From NCBI RefSeq assembly GCF_040436345.1, contig NC_133230.1:17184197-17248196 (forward strand): 64,000 nt of DNA, given 5' to 3'. The notes under the pieces were generated by a model. The model was not told the DNA's origin. It saw nothing but the letters and a program-made list of their open reading frames with translations, and ran no database searches. The position numbers and the translations under genes were made by a program. This document shows, piece by piece, positions 49,401-61,122 of the stretch. This DNA is from Pagrus major. Its lineage: Eukaryota; Chordata; Actinopteri; Spariformes; Sparidae. The stretch's first letter is position 1. Every line of letters begins with the position of its first letter.

Positions 49401-51840
49401 GCAGACAGTGCCAACTCTGCAGAGCAGAAAGCCTGCTGATCTTGCGTATTCCTTTTTGCCTGCTTAATCCTCTGAAGTCAACTAGTGAGCAGCTGCCAAC
49501 AGATTTCGTATGCGGCCTGTCCAGCCCCAATAAATAGGCCTTTATTTGACCTGGACTCGGGTGTCCTCTTATCTTAATGTATTCAGTCTTTACAATAAGG
49601 TGTCAGTGGCTGTTTTCTCCCCTCCCTCTTAATCGAATGATCTCAGAGAAGAAGAGAAGCATTTACTTTGGTGGCTCCTTTGAGGTGGCGACTTGTTGTA
49701 GACTGAGACAGATCAACGCGACACAGTTGCATCTCTCTGAAGCACAAAGGCCTCGCCGCACCAGAGTTGACAGCCGGTTGGCATGGTGATGACAGCATAA
49801 GTGGGCTCCATTAGGTCGAGATGAGGGGCGTCTCTAGTAGTTAATGAGAGGACTCACACAAACCTGGCCCTTTGAGCTGGCCTTTGCACTCTTCTGCGAC
49901 GTGGAGGGCTCGCTTTCAACGCAACGTTTTCGACTGAACAGGATAGCCACATAGGGGGTTGCCAGGGGGGCGAGGAGATACAATCTACTAAGTCTACTAT
50001 CTCACAAAACCTTACACCCCTTCAGGGAGGCCCTGTGAGCGCCCGGTTCATGCCTCCACCGACTTTGCTCCCCCCGCCCTCCCCAGTTCTCACCAAAATG
50101 AGTCATGGTATGAGTGGGTGACAAGACCTGTCACAGAGCCAGACATATGATCTCCGCTGCTAAAGAGGAGAGAAAGTTGTCTACCCCTAGGAATGCACAA
50201 CCCATTAAAATGTTCTCCTCGTCGATCCCTTGCCTCCTCCCAGCCCACAGAGTTTGTGGTATTCGGTTTGACTGTGTAGACGAAGCTGCTGATTACCTTT
50301 GGGTGCCAGCAGCAACTTGGTGCACAAAACATACCTCAGTAAATCAGATAAATAAGAAATGTATACCTTGAGTTTTGTTCAATTATTCACAGCCTGAAAA
50401 ACAGAGATAGCGTTTAAAAGCAAAAAACTGAAGATCTTACATACCTGCTACGAGGAAAATCTCAGTCTTCTGACAGCTTTAGACAGCTTCAGAGCCCCAA
50501 AGACTTCCAGAAGACTTCCTTTATTCTCCAGCTTTCCAGCAATAACAACCTCATCCTCAGTGTGCTGGAACATTTCCTATTACACGAATAGTGCAGCACA
50601 AATAAACAGTCCAGATTATTGGATCGATCCAAAAAGCCCAGCAGCCATTAGTATGGCAGGAATTGAACAAACTTGAACTAATTTGTCTGCTTGGACCAAA
50701 ACATTTTAATGATGGAGACAGCAAATGGTAAAATGTTTGTTGGCTTTATTACAGCACTTAATTATATCTGAAACCAGCAATAACTGATATGTTTGTCACT
50801 TTGGGGCAGTGCAAACAAGCTGTAAACACAACATGGACATAAATTATTATTGCATTTTAAGCTGATGCGAATGTGTTAGCAAACAGTTGCTTATTTACAC
50901 ATTAATTAGACATAAAGGCAACGTTAGCATTACTTTGGAGTTGTCTTTCTGGGCACCTGATGAGTCGCTTTAGCTGTGCTTTGGTCCCCACCAACTCCTG
51001 AGAGAATAATCTGCTCTTTAGCTGCTGGATGCTGCACTATGTTAACCAGCTAGTTGCTAACTTTGTCTGTCTGATGTTTGGTGCTGAGCAGGTGGGTTTG
51101 GAGAACTTTTTCACTCAAAACCACTGCCTGAAGCAACCGAAAATGACACTATGACAGCGTTAAGGTCAGAAACATGGTCCATCCAAGTATGCAAAGGCAA
51201 ATACTAAAGCCTGGCCCAGCCGGTACAAACACACGTCCCCAGCGAGCAAACGCAGTGTGCACCAAACATATGGGGTAAGCTTTATCTTGTAGTTTCATGC
51301 TGTAGCGCGCATAGGCTGTAATGCTCAGACAACAGCTCGTGCTTGTGTTGCTTTACGGTTTTCAGGTGACACATTCCAGAAGGCAACAACACGCTCAATC
51401 AATCTTGCGTTGCTTGAATCGCCTGCGTTTGCATACTTGTGCTGACCATGTATCTGGCCCTAGAGTGCACCAGAAACAGTAAAGTTGGGGGTCGAAAACC
51501 AAAACAATTAGCTGAAAGACCCTATAAACCTCTGTCGAGTTGAATGAAACTGCAGTTGGGTTCATTTTCGTTCGTTCAGTTCGTCTCTTTGAGAAAGACT
51601 GTTCGGATTACCCAGTCATTTTATCAAGTTTTCCTCAGATATTGATTATAAACACGTGGACGAGAGGCTGGCTAACTAAGCTAGCTAACTTTACAGCTCA
51701 ACCGAGGAGGATGCCATTCCACGCTATCACAAGCACGAACCTCTCTTCCATGATGCACGCTTGGTATCGCCAAAAGTCTGCAACTCACACAAAAACAAGA
51801 TGGATAGCACTACAGGTAAGAGGGAAAATATGGTGTTTTT

Positions 51841-51866
51841 GATTTTGGGGTGAACTATCCCTTTAA
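51841..51866. repeat. Right terminus of the 34.9-kb MITE family
   Basis: TTTTGGGGTGAACTATCCCT then TTAA resembles the right end at 35222-35247. No matching left end was found, so this is a fragment or a related element. Confidence 0.4.
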
Positions 51867-52619
51867 GAACCATAGCTACAGTAGATGCAATAGAGTAATG
51901 TTCTGTGTCGTATTTAGCAAATGTGAGATCCACCGCTGCCCCAATGGCCTCCTCTGTGACAGTGTCTTGAGTGCTGAAAGAACTGCAGGGACAGTCCCCC
52001 CCCCGCCCACCTGAACTTTCACATTAATCCCCAACTGACATCAATGGATTATTCACGCCACTGATCCTGGCAACATTTATCACATACTTTGACCCGCAGC
52101 ACTGAGCAGAGGCAGTTAAAGATGTGTCATCTCCGTGGTGAGGAGGCGACTGCAAATACCAGAGTGCTAGCGAGGATATGGGGTAACTAACAACAGCCGG
52201 AGGATCGAGGCGTATCCACCACAACACTCTCATCAATCACTTATCAAGGCTTTTAGATCGCTATTTATACTTCTGCCTGCATTGCATGGCACTGTAAAAC
52301 AGCGTGGGCAACATCTTTGGAAATGATACTTGATATAAACATAAGAACCGTACGTTAGGTGCCATCATGTAAAATGCGTTAATGTTGCCACGCAGTCAAA
52401 CTCTATGCTTAAATGTTTTTTTTTTTATCTTGCTACATATCTCTCCAGTATCAGGCTATCAGGTATTTTTAATGGTGCCATAGAGTTTGTAATTTCCTGG
52501 AAAACACAAAAAATGTTGATGACTCATCCTGCATTCACGGGCGTATACTAATTTTGCATCCCAAAAGCACCCTCTTATTTTTTTATCACGCTGTCATGTA
52601 GATAAAGATAGTAGACAAA

Positions 52620-52718
52620 GATTGTTGCGTCTTATTCCCACACAACCCAAAGCATCAGTGTTTGACAACCTGGGAAATGAGAGCCAGCAATCGCCTATCT
52701 TACAAATTGTACCTTTAA
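52620..52718. mobile_element. Half copy of a short TIR element
   Basis: ACCCAAAGCATCAGTGTTTG, GAAATGAGAGCCAGCAATCG and CTTACAAATTGTACCTTTAA parallel the right half of the element at 63091-63233 in the same order. The left TIR is not visible. Confidence 0.5.
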
Positions 52719-52850
52719 GGGCAGCAAGCAACAACCAAACTACTTATTTGAGAATATTTGAAAGTGTTTCCATTAAATACATCAGTAAAAACAGCTGTTT
52801 TGAAAAAAAGTGCTGTATGATCCACTCATGTTTGCTCATTTGCCCATATC

Positions 52851-55570
52851 TTTATTTTCTTTGACACTATCAGACATCTACAGTTAAAACACAACATTTG
52901 GCAAAATACAATGATTTGGCAAAAAACTTGTATAGATTGACTCACTGATTATGTCAGCGAACTGGCAGAAAAGGAGCATGTCTGGTGAAATCTTCACATC
53001 CAACCACACACAAAGATTTCATCTCACTTGGTATGCAGTGTTTTTAAGGACTCAAGCAAAATCAGTGCCAGGTCAGACAGTATCCAGAGACATCCTGATT
53101 CACTTTCTGGTGCTGTGACACACTCACAGACTCAGACAGGAGCAGAGAAGCCACAGCTCCTCGTGTTTGTTTTTTGTGCAAAAAAGAGAGAAAGGAGGAT
53201 GAAAGAGACAGACGACACACTCAAAAGAAAAAAAAAGAAAAATCTTTTGTTCCTTAAAGTCACCAACCACATTGGACAAGAAACCTTTGTTTTCATACAT
53301 GAGATTGGACTGTACAATATGAAACCATGAGTGGCAGTTTCATAGTAAAACTGTGGGACAGCCGAGGTCTTGGATGACAGTTTCTGAACTCACAATAGCT
53401 CCATCTAAGACAGCACAGTGAGTCACACAACTCCACATGAATAAAAGTGCTATATCTCTGCTGCGTTTTGGCAAGACTTTTTCAATTAGGTCATGCCAAC
53501 AGGATTACCGACTAATCAAAACAAAGAAAAAAAAGAAAAACTTCAGTGTAAAATTGCCTCCCTTGATGAAAACGTCCACCTCACAACACTAAAACCATTG
53601 TCTCTGACGTTTATCCTTTCCAAGTGTCTCTCTCCTTTCGCCTGGATTCACACCGACCGTACTTGCAAAGGTGCAGCGCAACCACATCCACTGCCTGACA
53701 ACACTTGCACATTATAAAGAGATTTGAACATTAAAAATATATACAACACATTGTTTCTTTTCCCCATGAATGCAAGCACTATCGGAGCTCCCTCAGTCTG
53801 GTGCACATACAGGAATGATCTGTGTTAGTGGGCTGGTTTGATCCTGATGATGATTCAGTTCACTACAAGGTTTATATACAGGTTTCACTATGGCATCTGG
53901 AACCATATTCCATAAGAAAAATAATTAAATTCATCCTAATTTACATCAATGGTCCCTTTTGAAAGTGAAGAAATATCAAAATGAAACCTGAACCTGAAAC
54001 ATGTTCGAGTACCTTGACCAAGAAGACACCGGCTTATCTTGCATAAAATGTTGACATGGTTTTGCACAGTACGTTCTGTAAAAACTTGACCGTCATGTCA
54101 ATAGCTGCTGAGCGCTGTTGAGATGCATTGTTCATGGATTAACATTTAAAATTGATGAGATATTTACAGATGCTGAGCTGTCTTTTTCATAGTGTGATCT
54201 TGAGTGGTGTCGGGTTGGCTGTAAACAAGTGTAAACAAAAAAAAAAAATCCAGAGAAATATTTTTCACATGCAAACCTCTCCAAACAACACTGCGGTGTG
54301 GTGATTCAAAGACAGAAATAATCCTCAACATTTCACAGCTTTCACATTGTTCTTAACAGGTCCCAAACATGTGGGCAGATCTTTCATCCCACACGCACTT
54401 CACCCATATGGTAACATCTGCGTGAAATAGTTTAAAATATCAGTGTAAATATTTTAGGTCACGTTGTGGGATGACAGCACAGTACACACAGCAAAATAGC
54501 TTCTTCAAAAGACTCAGTATTATTCTTTTTGTGCTCTTTCCCATCACTGTATTCAGTTAAAAATTACAGACTCAAATCAGAATGCAACATAATTACAATG
54601 CGGGAGTTTTATATTGCAGTACAATGTCTGTACTGTACTGTCATCATCAACACGAGATTCCAACTGCACTTCGACACATCACATGTGACAATGGAACAAT
54701 TCACAGCATGATTAAAATAGTAACTCCCTCTCACAGAGCACAGTCACATCTGCTGTTGGAGACTACCCGATTATGATCACCATATGCCATCTACAACCAC
54801 ATCATATGATGACCGTCTGTCTTACTGTACATATGTAAAGATAAGGTAACCGTTGGATTAGCAGTGCAAATGCAAACTTACAAAAACATGGTGAAAAAAA
54901 AAAAAATGACAGCTACATAATTCCAAAATTACACAATATGTACATGACACAATTGAACTACGTTCACATTTGAGTTCAGTAAACACTGCATAGGTGACTG
55001 CATCACTAGCACAGATGAGATTGTTTTTTTTATCATATAATGCCTCACTTGAATAAATATTACATAAATATTTTCACTTCTTGTGTCAGTCTCCGTCTGC
55101 AGCCAACACTATTTTTCGTCCACTGTGTGCCACTTAATGATAAGGTGATATTTAAAGAAGAAGAAAAACAAACAACCTCGCACCATGAATGTTTTCTGTT
55201 ACACAGGAACATCCACACAATCCAGCATTCACTCTAATAATAGAACAAAAACATAAAAAATAGCAGCAAATGTGGGCATGTTAAGCAAAACATGGGTTGA
55301 AATAATAAAAAGAAATTTAGTGCATTTGTAAGTCATACAAAATAAATAAGAAATGAATCAGACAAAAGGCAAAGTAAGGCTTAGCAAAATTGGCTTGCAA
55401 ATTAAAAAAAAAAACAAGATGGATGTCTCACTGTGCCACTTAACCAACTGAAGAACATCCTTCGGGAGCTCGGGACAGAACAGTAATGAACCTTCATGTT
55501 AAATGAAGGACAAAAATCTTAAAGCACTGCCTTCAACAGCAAAACAAGCACTGCATAGCCCTTCAGAGCA
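52851..55570 (-). other. fut9: Probable fut9 3' UTR and flank
   Basis: AT-rich sequence with homopolymer runs and no exon structure. An AATAAA on the minus strand is at 52851-52856, 2.7 kb past the stop; nearer hexamers may also be used. A long 3' UTR is usual for FUT9, but the end cannot be fixed from sequence. Confidence 0.4.
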
Positions 55571-56653
55571 CTATCCACCCCAGTACCACTTGTCAAGGTT
55601 ATTGAATGCCTTGTACTCCTTGTGCCTACGCAGGTAATCACAAGCCAGGCATGTGTGCTCTGCCCAGAAATAGGCCTTCTTTACTTTAAAGTGCCGCCGC
55701 CACTCAAAGTACCTGAGGTACATTTCCTCATTCTTGTCCAAGAGCAGCAGGTAATCAGCCAACTCCTTGGGCGAGGTGAAGTCGTCCACGTGGATGAAGG
55801 CGTCTCCCTGGATAAAGTTCTCGTAGTTCTGCCTGGGCGGGCCGAGAACCACTGGCACTGTCCCCACAGAGAGCGGGTTGTACAGTTTTTCAGTAATGTA
55901 GTCCTTGTGGATGGAGTTCTCAAAAGCCAGGTAGAACTTACAGCTGGCGATGGTGGGGAAGTAGTCTTGGTCAGAGATGTACTCTCCGAAGGCTTGTCCA
56001 TATGCGTGAACCTCAATGTGTTTGTACAGCTCATTGTAGTATTTCACCCGCACGTGGTCCTGGTTCCAGTTGCTCACAATCCAGCAGATCAGCTTGTTTT
56101 TACTAGGTGGGACAAAGTCCTCATCGCCCTCCGCTGCTACGATGGACCCATAAGGCACTTCAATGTCAGCATCCTGACGGTAATTGAGAGTCAGATTGAA
56201 CATGTTCTCGATCCCAGGCAGCTGGGAGGAGTGCGACGGCGACTCCAAGTTCATCCATACCCACTTCTGGAAGGATGGACGCGTGACCGGCGGCAGGTTG
56301 GACAGGTCGGTGCAGATGTCTCGGTGATGGATGACGACCCCATCTGACTTGTTGTAAAAATTCCTGTCCGCCGTGATGAAGCAGCCCTCGATGTTGAAGA
56401 GAGAGCTGCACACGCTCAGGTCGTAGGTTTGTCCGAAGGGCCAGAGCCAGATCAGGACGGTGGTCACGTTTTTATCACTCCTGGTGGAGAAGAGGTTCTT
56501 GACCCGATCTGTGGATACCGTGGACTCTACGGGACCTGATAACCAGCTTGTGGATGGTTTAAAATACATCAAAAACAGAGTCACAAAGCATCCCAGTATG
56601 AAAGTGCCGAGCAGAAGGGGTCGTAGGATTCTGTGGAAAGGTGCAGATGGCAT
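55571..56653 (-). CDS. fut9: Alpha-1,3-fucosyltransferase 9 (Lewis-x synthase)
   Basis: Single coding exon, 360 aa (human 359). GT10 family enzyme that transfers fucose from GDP-fucose to GlcNAc of N-acetyllactosamine in the Golgi, making Lewis x. It is a type II membrane protein: short cytoplasmic tail, membrane anchor about 11-30 (RPLLLGTFILGCFVTLFLMY), stem, then catalytic domain. HHRDI at 109-113 is the acceptor-specificity motif; FENSIHKDYITEKLYN at 244-259 is the conserved GDP-fucose motif. N-glycosylation sequons fall at N62, N101 and N153. Start choice: the open frame extends upstream to a GTG at 56674, but that lies in a pyrimidine tract ending CCCTTTTCAG, a splice acceptor (exon start 56661), so the ATG at 56653 is the start. 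FUT9 over FUT4/7 because of close similarity along the full length, including the hydrophobic anchor and the KWYW end. Confidence 0.95.
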   Translation of the reverse strand: MPSAPFHRILRPLLLGTFILGCFVTLFLMYFKPSTSWLSGPVESTVSTDRVKNLFSTRSDKNVTTVLIWLWPFGQTYDLSVCSSLFNIEGCFITADRNFYNKSDGVVIHHRDICTDLSNLPPVTRPSFQKWVWMNLESPSHSSQLPGIENMFNLTLNYRQDADIEVPYGSIVAAEGDEDFVPPSKNKLICWIVSNWNQDHVRVKYYNELYKHIEVHAYGQAFGEYISDQDYFPTIASCKFYLAFENSIHKDYITEKLYNPLSVGTVPVVLGPPRQNYENFIQGDAFIHVDDFTSPKELADYLLLLDKNEEMYLRYFEWRRHFKVKKAYFWAEHTCLACDYLRRHKEYKAFNNLDKWYWGG

Positions 56654-56661
56654 ACTCCGTC

Positions 56662-58974
56662 CTGAAAAGGGCACACCAAAGGAAAAAGATCAAGAGAGGA
56701 TCAACGGGATACAACATCCAGACTAATCTCTCAGTCGTGTAAAGGTGTTTCACATTACCACAATGTGTTTATGATGTCTATTATACTGGATCATTGACTC
56801 TGAACATCATTTGTGCCACAATTAAATACAGTTAGCTTGTGAGCATCTATGAGTATATGTAAGGCAGTCACTGCTCTGGATCAATACTCATCAGGACAAA
56901 TGTTTTGCCTCCTCGCGAACATCAAAATACAAACCTGGTGGATTTGACTGAACGCTGAAATCCAAGCAAGAGTAGAGGTTGTGGGAATCGGAGGGAGCAG
57001 TTCCTACATCGGGTCGACAGTGGGATCAATCTTCTTTGCGATTCGGCGCTCATAGGCGGAAAAAAAAAGACTGCAGGTCACACAGCTCAAGAGACGCCTC
57101 TCACGCTGAATAACAATGATCCGTAATGATCTAATGAGGTGTGTTTGATCTTGAATGCACAGGTCTTCTTAATGATGCCTCCTTTACGTGAACAGAGAGA
57201 GAGAATCAGAGAGAATCAATTAGGGCTACAGAAAGGGAGAGAAACGAAGCGTCACCACAGAAACAGTCTGGAAGTTATATGCAATCAACATGTAGAGATG
57301 AGCTGATCTCAACCAAATCCTTTAAATTAGCTTGGAAATCAAATGAAAACACAAAGGTTGCTGCAAAATTGCCAGTTAATCGTGGATGTTATTTCAAATT
57401 TGCTTGTTAAGCATGGATGTAAGCCTCCAGCTGATATTGGTTTCTGGCTTTGTAAGAGAATGCTGCCATCTTAAGGCTGAGGAGGAGAGTAGAGAGGCCC
57501 CCTGACTCTCCGGCTCTCTGTGGCTCAACACACCTGCATCTGCATAAGCAGATGGAGACCGACGGACCTTGAGAGGTGACTTGCTATCTATTCGAGCAGA
57601 TTCACATCAATGAGACCAGCTTCGACACATATTTCCCCTCACATCATCCTTCCAGTATGACATACGGGGGTTGACATTGGCCTCATGTGTGACGGCGCCT
57701 CTTCATCTCTCCCATCTGTGACTTTAGGTGCACAGATCTGCGCACAAAAGCCACATGAACGGAGGCCAGATGAGTACAACTCCTTTTAAAGGCTTACGGT
57801 ATCAATACATTTTCATGTAGGCAAATCCTCTTACACTACCGAAACATGTTCTCCGTCAGCGGCTGCGATAAGCTCTTCGCTCCACAAGGAGGATGCAGCC
57901 CATGCGTACCTTACATGTTGGTGTGGATTCAGAAAGGCAAGTGTAGAGTAGCGCAGAGATCAAAATCAGGCCTATTAAATATGCAGTGTGTGGTAAAGTT
58001 ATAGCATCTCCATGGTGACGCTGCTGAGGTCACAGCATTTAACATGAGAGGGTAATATGGCTCACACACTCGGTGCATGTTCCTCCTCTCTTCTTCTTCT
58101 TCCCCCCTCTGCACCAAGAAATGAGACCTGAGGGAGCCATGTGCAGCTCAAACACTCACTCAGACTTGAAAATAACATAAATGGGGTTTTGTCAAATGCA
58201 CTGTGATGTATTTGGGACACCGAAAGAGCATGGCATGGGTGAGTAGTCTGCAGCAGGGCTGTGAAATGAGTGGAGAGGAGGCAGGGAAAACGCAAACCAC
58301 AAGATTTTGGGAGCATCACAGAGATGCATCAAATCCCTGATGAGGATTTGGTAACAGGTAGGCTAGAGGGCAAAAAAAAGAAACCTGGCATTTTTTGATT
58401 TATGTGTGATGTCAGGAAGGCCACTGCACTGATTGTAAAAGGACACTCCATCCCAGGTGAGAATCAATTTCCAGCCAGCGAGCACTGAAGGTCATTATAA
58501 AACGTGATGCTATATAGTGGAGCCACTGTTTAAAATGGTTGTCTTTTTTTTTTTTTTGGCATGACACTGCAATCTAAGTTGATGAGGATACTGGGATATT
58601 ACATGTGTTGCCACCGTTTTTGCGCACCAAAAACGCGCAGAATATAAATAATAGCGTGAAGGATGGTGCTGCAAAAATGTGCAAAATGTGCAATGCAAAC
58701 ACGGCCGAGAGTGCAATGCAAGATGTTAAAACACAAGCCGTATTCACTGGAGGGAAATGTGTGCCCGGTGCATTGAGGATGCGAGGATGCTATGTGGAAA
58801 ATAACAAGAAACAGCCGATCGCTACATTTATTTTGACATGTTTTTCTATGGGGGATCGTTTCTAATTAGCTGGCGAGGGGGGTTTCATGCCGTCAAAAGC
58901 AGGTACCGCTGCTCAGCCGTGGGGTGCAGGGGGAAAGAGAGAGAGAGAAAAAAATAGCCATGCATTTCACTCAC
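56662..58974 (-). other. fut9 5' intron
   Basis: Between the splice acceptor at 56662-56663 and a good minus-strand donor at 58975/58974 (GAGATG/gtgagt). No coding exon recognised. Holds poly-A/T runs near 57060 and 58550. Confidence 0.45.
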
Positions 58975-59260
58975 CATCTCGACAGGCGTGAGTCAAAATA
59001 GACCTTTCTTCTCATTTCCTCCAGAGGTCCGTACCCTGCTCAAAGACACCTTGCAACATACGGGAGATGCGGATGCGTTTGGAATAGAAAATCGCGCCCG
59101 TCCGCCGTATTTGCAGGAATAGATCGGGATGAGCCCACATCCATCGTCTTGATCCACAAAATGATGGTACCTACTGTAGCAATGTGCGCTGAATCTTCCC
59201 CGCTGCTGCTGCTGCTGCTGCACACCGACGCAACGAATGATGGCTGCAGACTAGGAAAAA
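58975..59260 (-). other. fut9: Candidate fut9 non-coding first exon and promoter, with (CAG)6
   Basis: CpG-containing sequence ending at a consensus donor (GAGATG/gtgagt). It contains a CAG run (plus strand CTG, 59202-59220) and several CG dinucleotides; CpG-rich sequence continues to about 59.45 kb. A 5' UTR exon some kilobases upstream of the single coding exon is typical of FUT9. Boundaries at the 5' side are not determined. Confidence 0.4.
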
Positions 59261-59463
59261 AAAAAAGGAAAAAAAAAAAAGAAAAACAGTGAATTGGAGG
59301 CTACCCCGTCAGCCTGCACGATAAATTCATGGCTCGGTGTGTGAGGACGCCATGTATGCTCAGGGATGTGATGCGATGTGGAATAATTCCCTGCTGGCTG
59401 CCCATGCGCTACCTTGCTCTGTTTACCGTCAATGCAGCTGCAGGCTGTGGCGGAGCTCCAGTA

Positions 59464-59503
59464 GTGTGTGTGTGTGTCTGTGTGTCTGTGTGTGTGTGTG
59501 TGT
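59464..59503. repeat. (GT)n microsatellite
   Basis: GT units with two CT-type interruptions. A shorter GT run follows at 59673-59692. Confidence 0.9.
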
Positions 59504-61122
59504 GGGATGCTGAGATTCAGCGTTAGTGCATATTACACTTCAATCATCCTCTGAAGGTTCCCGATTGAGTAAACAGGTGAATCATTTCGGCTGCGAGGAA
59601 GCGCGCATCAGAAAGGTTTCCTCTCACTTGGCCCTGCATCGTCTGTTTATCCGAGTAAAAGAATAAAGGGAGGTGTGTGTGCGTGTGTGTGTGAGTTACA
59701 TGGCTGCCTTTTAGTGATGTAGCGGTAAGCCAGAGGCTGAACTATGACCGCCTGTTGGTGATGATAATGCACCACAACCCTCCAAATTACAGCTAACATC
59801 AGTTAAGTAAGTCATTCGTGCTAATTTCCACAACATTTTCAGGGTAGTTCACATCACTTGCTGCTGAACGGATTGATGCCTCAGTGTATATTTCGGCAAA
59901 AGAGTCAGTTGAGTTTCAGATATGCCATCGGCCCATGAATAACTCATTTAAAAGGTTCACTCTAAGGATTTCCCAGCAAGTATTTTATCGACCTGGGACA
60001 CAAACTCTGGCACGAAACGGGTCGAAATGATGCGCACGTTGCATCTAAAGCACAGAACAACCAAACTTAGAAAAATGTAAATGTAATTGAGTATTAATCT
60101 GTACCCTAACAGTGTCATAGACCTACTTTTATCGCAAATTGTGTCTCAAATTTCAACAAATTTCACTCCACTCAACTGGTCTTGCAAAAAAAGGTCACTG
60201 ATATCTTTGCCTTGTTAAATTAGTTTTAAAGCCGAGGACTGTTATTTAAAAAAAAAAAAGTATTCTCTGTTGTTTCCTTAATCTTTTAGTCCATGTATTT
60301 AGATCTTCATGTGTAAAATTGCTGCAGTACGCCTTTAAATAGGTTTATATTTCTGCCAATCCAGTTGAGGTCAATATAAACGATGCATCTTAATCTTACG
60401 AGTGACATGAAATTAATTACTTTTCCCTCCCAAAATGCAAAGTTGCAACAAAGGAAGGAACAGGAGTAAAAATAATCTTGCTTTTGCGCTCCACTCTCTC
60501 TGTGCTCATCGCCTGTTTCAGTAACTGAACTGCTGTCCTGTCATCCCTCTACTGTTGTCATCACTTTGATACGGCTCAGATTTCAGGTTGACATGCCTTT
60601 CAAATATCAAGATCTGTGTTGTGCTTTTTCTTGTGTTGTTTTTGGACTGAGGCGGAGCTGGAAGCAGAGCGAGGCGACAGCTTTACACCAGCAGACTGTT
60701 CAGTTTATTTACGTCTTTCCTTCCTTTCCAGGGTACACTTTTATTAATTTCTATTCAGGTTGAATATAGTCACAGATTACAGGAAGGCAAATCATGCCAA
60801 TGCAGTGTCAGCTGGAAACATGCTTATTATGTTATGACTCTGAAAATGTGTACAAGGCTGTGTAAACAGGAAATAGTTAGACGTAATTAAATTAACAATA
60901 AATCATCCAAGTGTAAACAAAAATCATATACATCAGTGCAGCGGAAATTAAGATAATGCAGTTAACTTGCCTGTGGCTTTGCAAATAATTGAGCTGGTCT
61001 CGTACAGTTATTAAGTGCATTTTGTTGTGCATTCTGCAACTAAAGCTTAGTTTTTTTTTTTAGCTTTCGTGTGATTATTTTATACAACCGTGATTAATCG
61101 TCCGCTAAGGCTCTCAGTCACA
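59504..61122. other. Gap between fut9 promoter region and manea stop
   Basis: No gene is supported. The part next to 61122 is the probable manea 3' UTR; AATAAA on the minus strand occurs near 60739-60744. Confidence 0.5.

Larger units (their letters stand above)
46560..52850. other. Intergenic region between fhl5 and fut9
   Basis: No gene is supported. Human has UFL1 between FUT9 and FHL5; nothing resembling it was recognised. The right end of a TTAA/CCCTTT-type element is at 51841-51866 and a MITE-like half copy at 52620-52718. Confidence 0.6.

Noticed and set aside
55622-56347. 241-codon plus-strand frame opposite fut9
   Set aside because: Shadow of the fut9 exon; no domain resemblance, while the minus frame aligns with FUT9 end to end.
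59040-59225. Short poly-Ser or poly-Gln frames near the CTG run
   Set aside because: Products of the trinucleotide run in a probable untranslated exon; no conservation evidence for translation.
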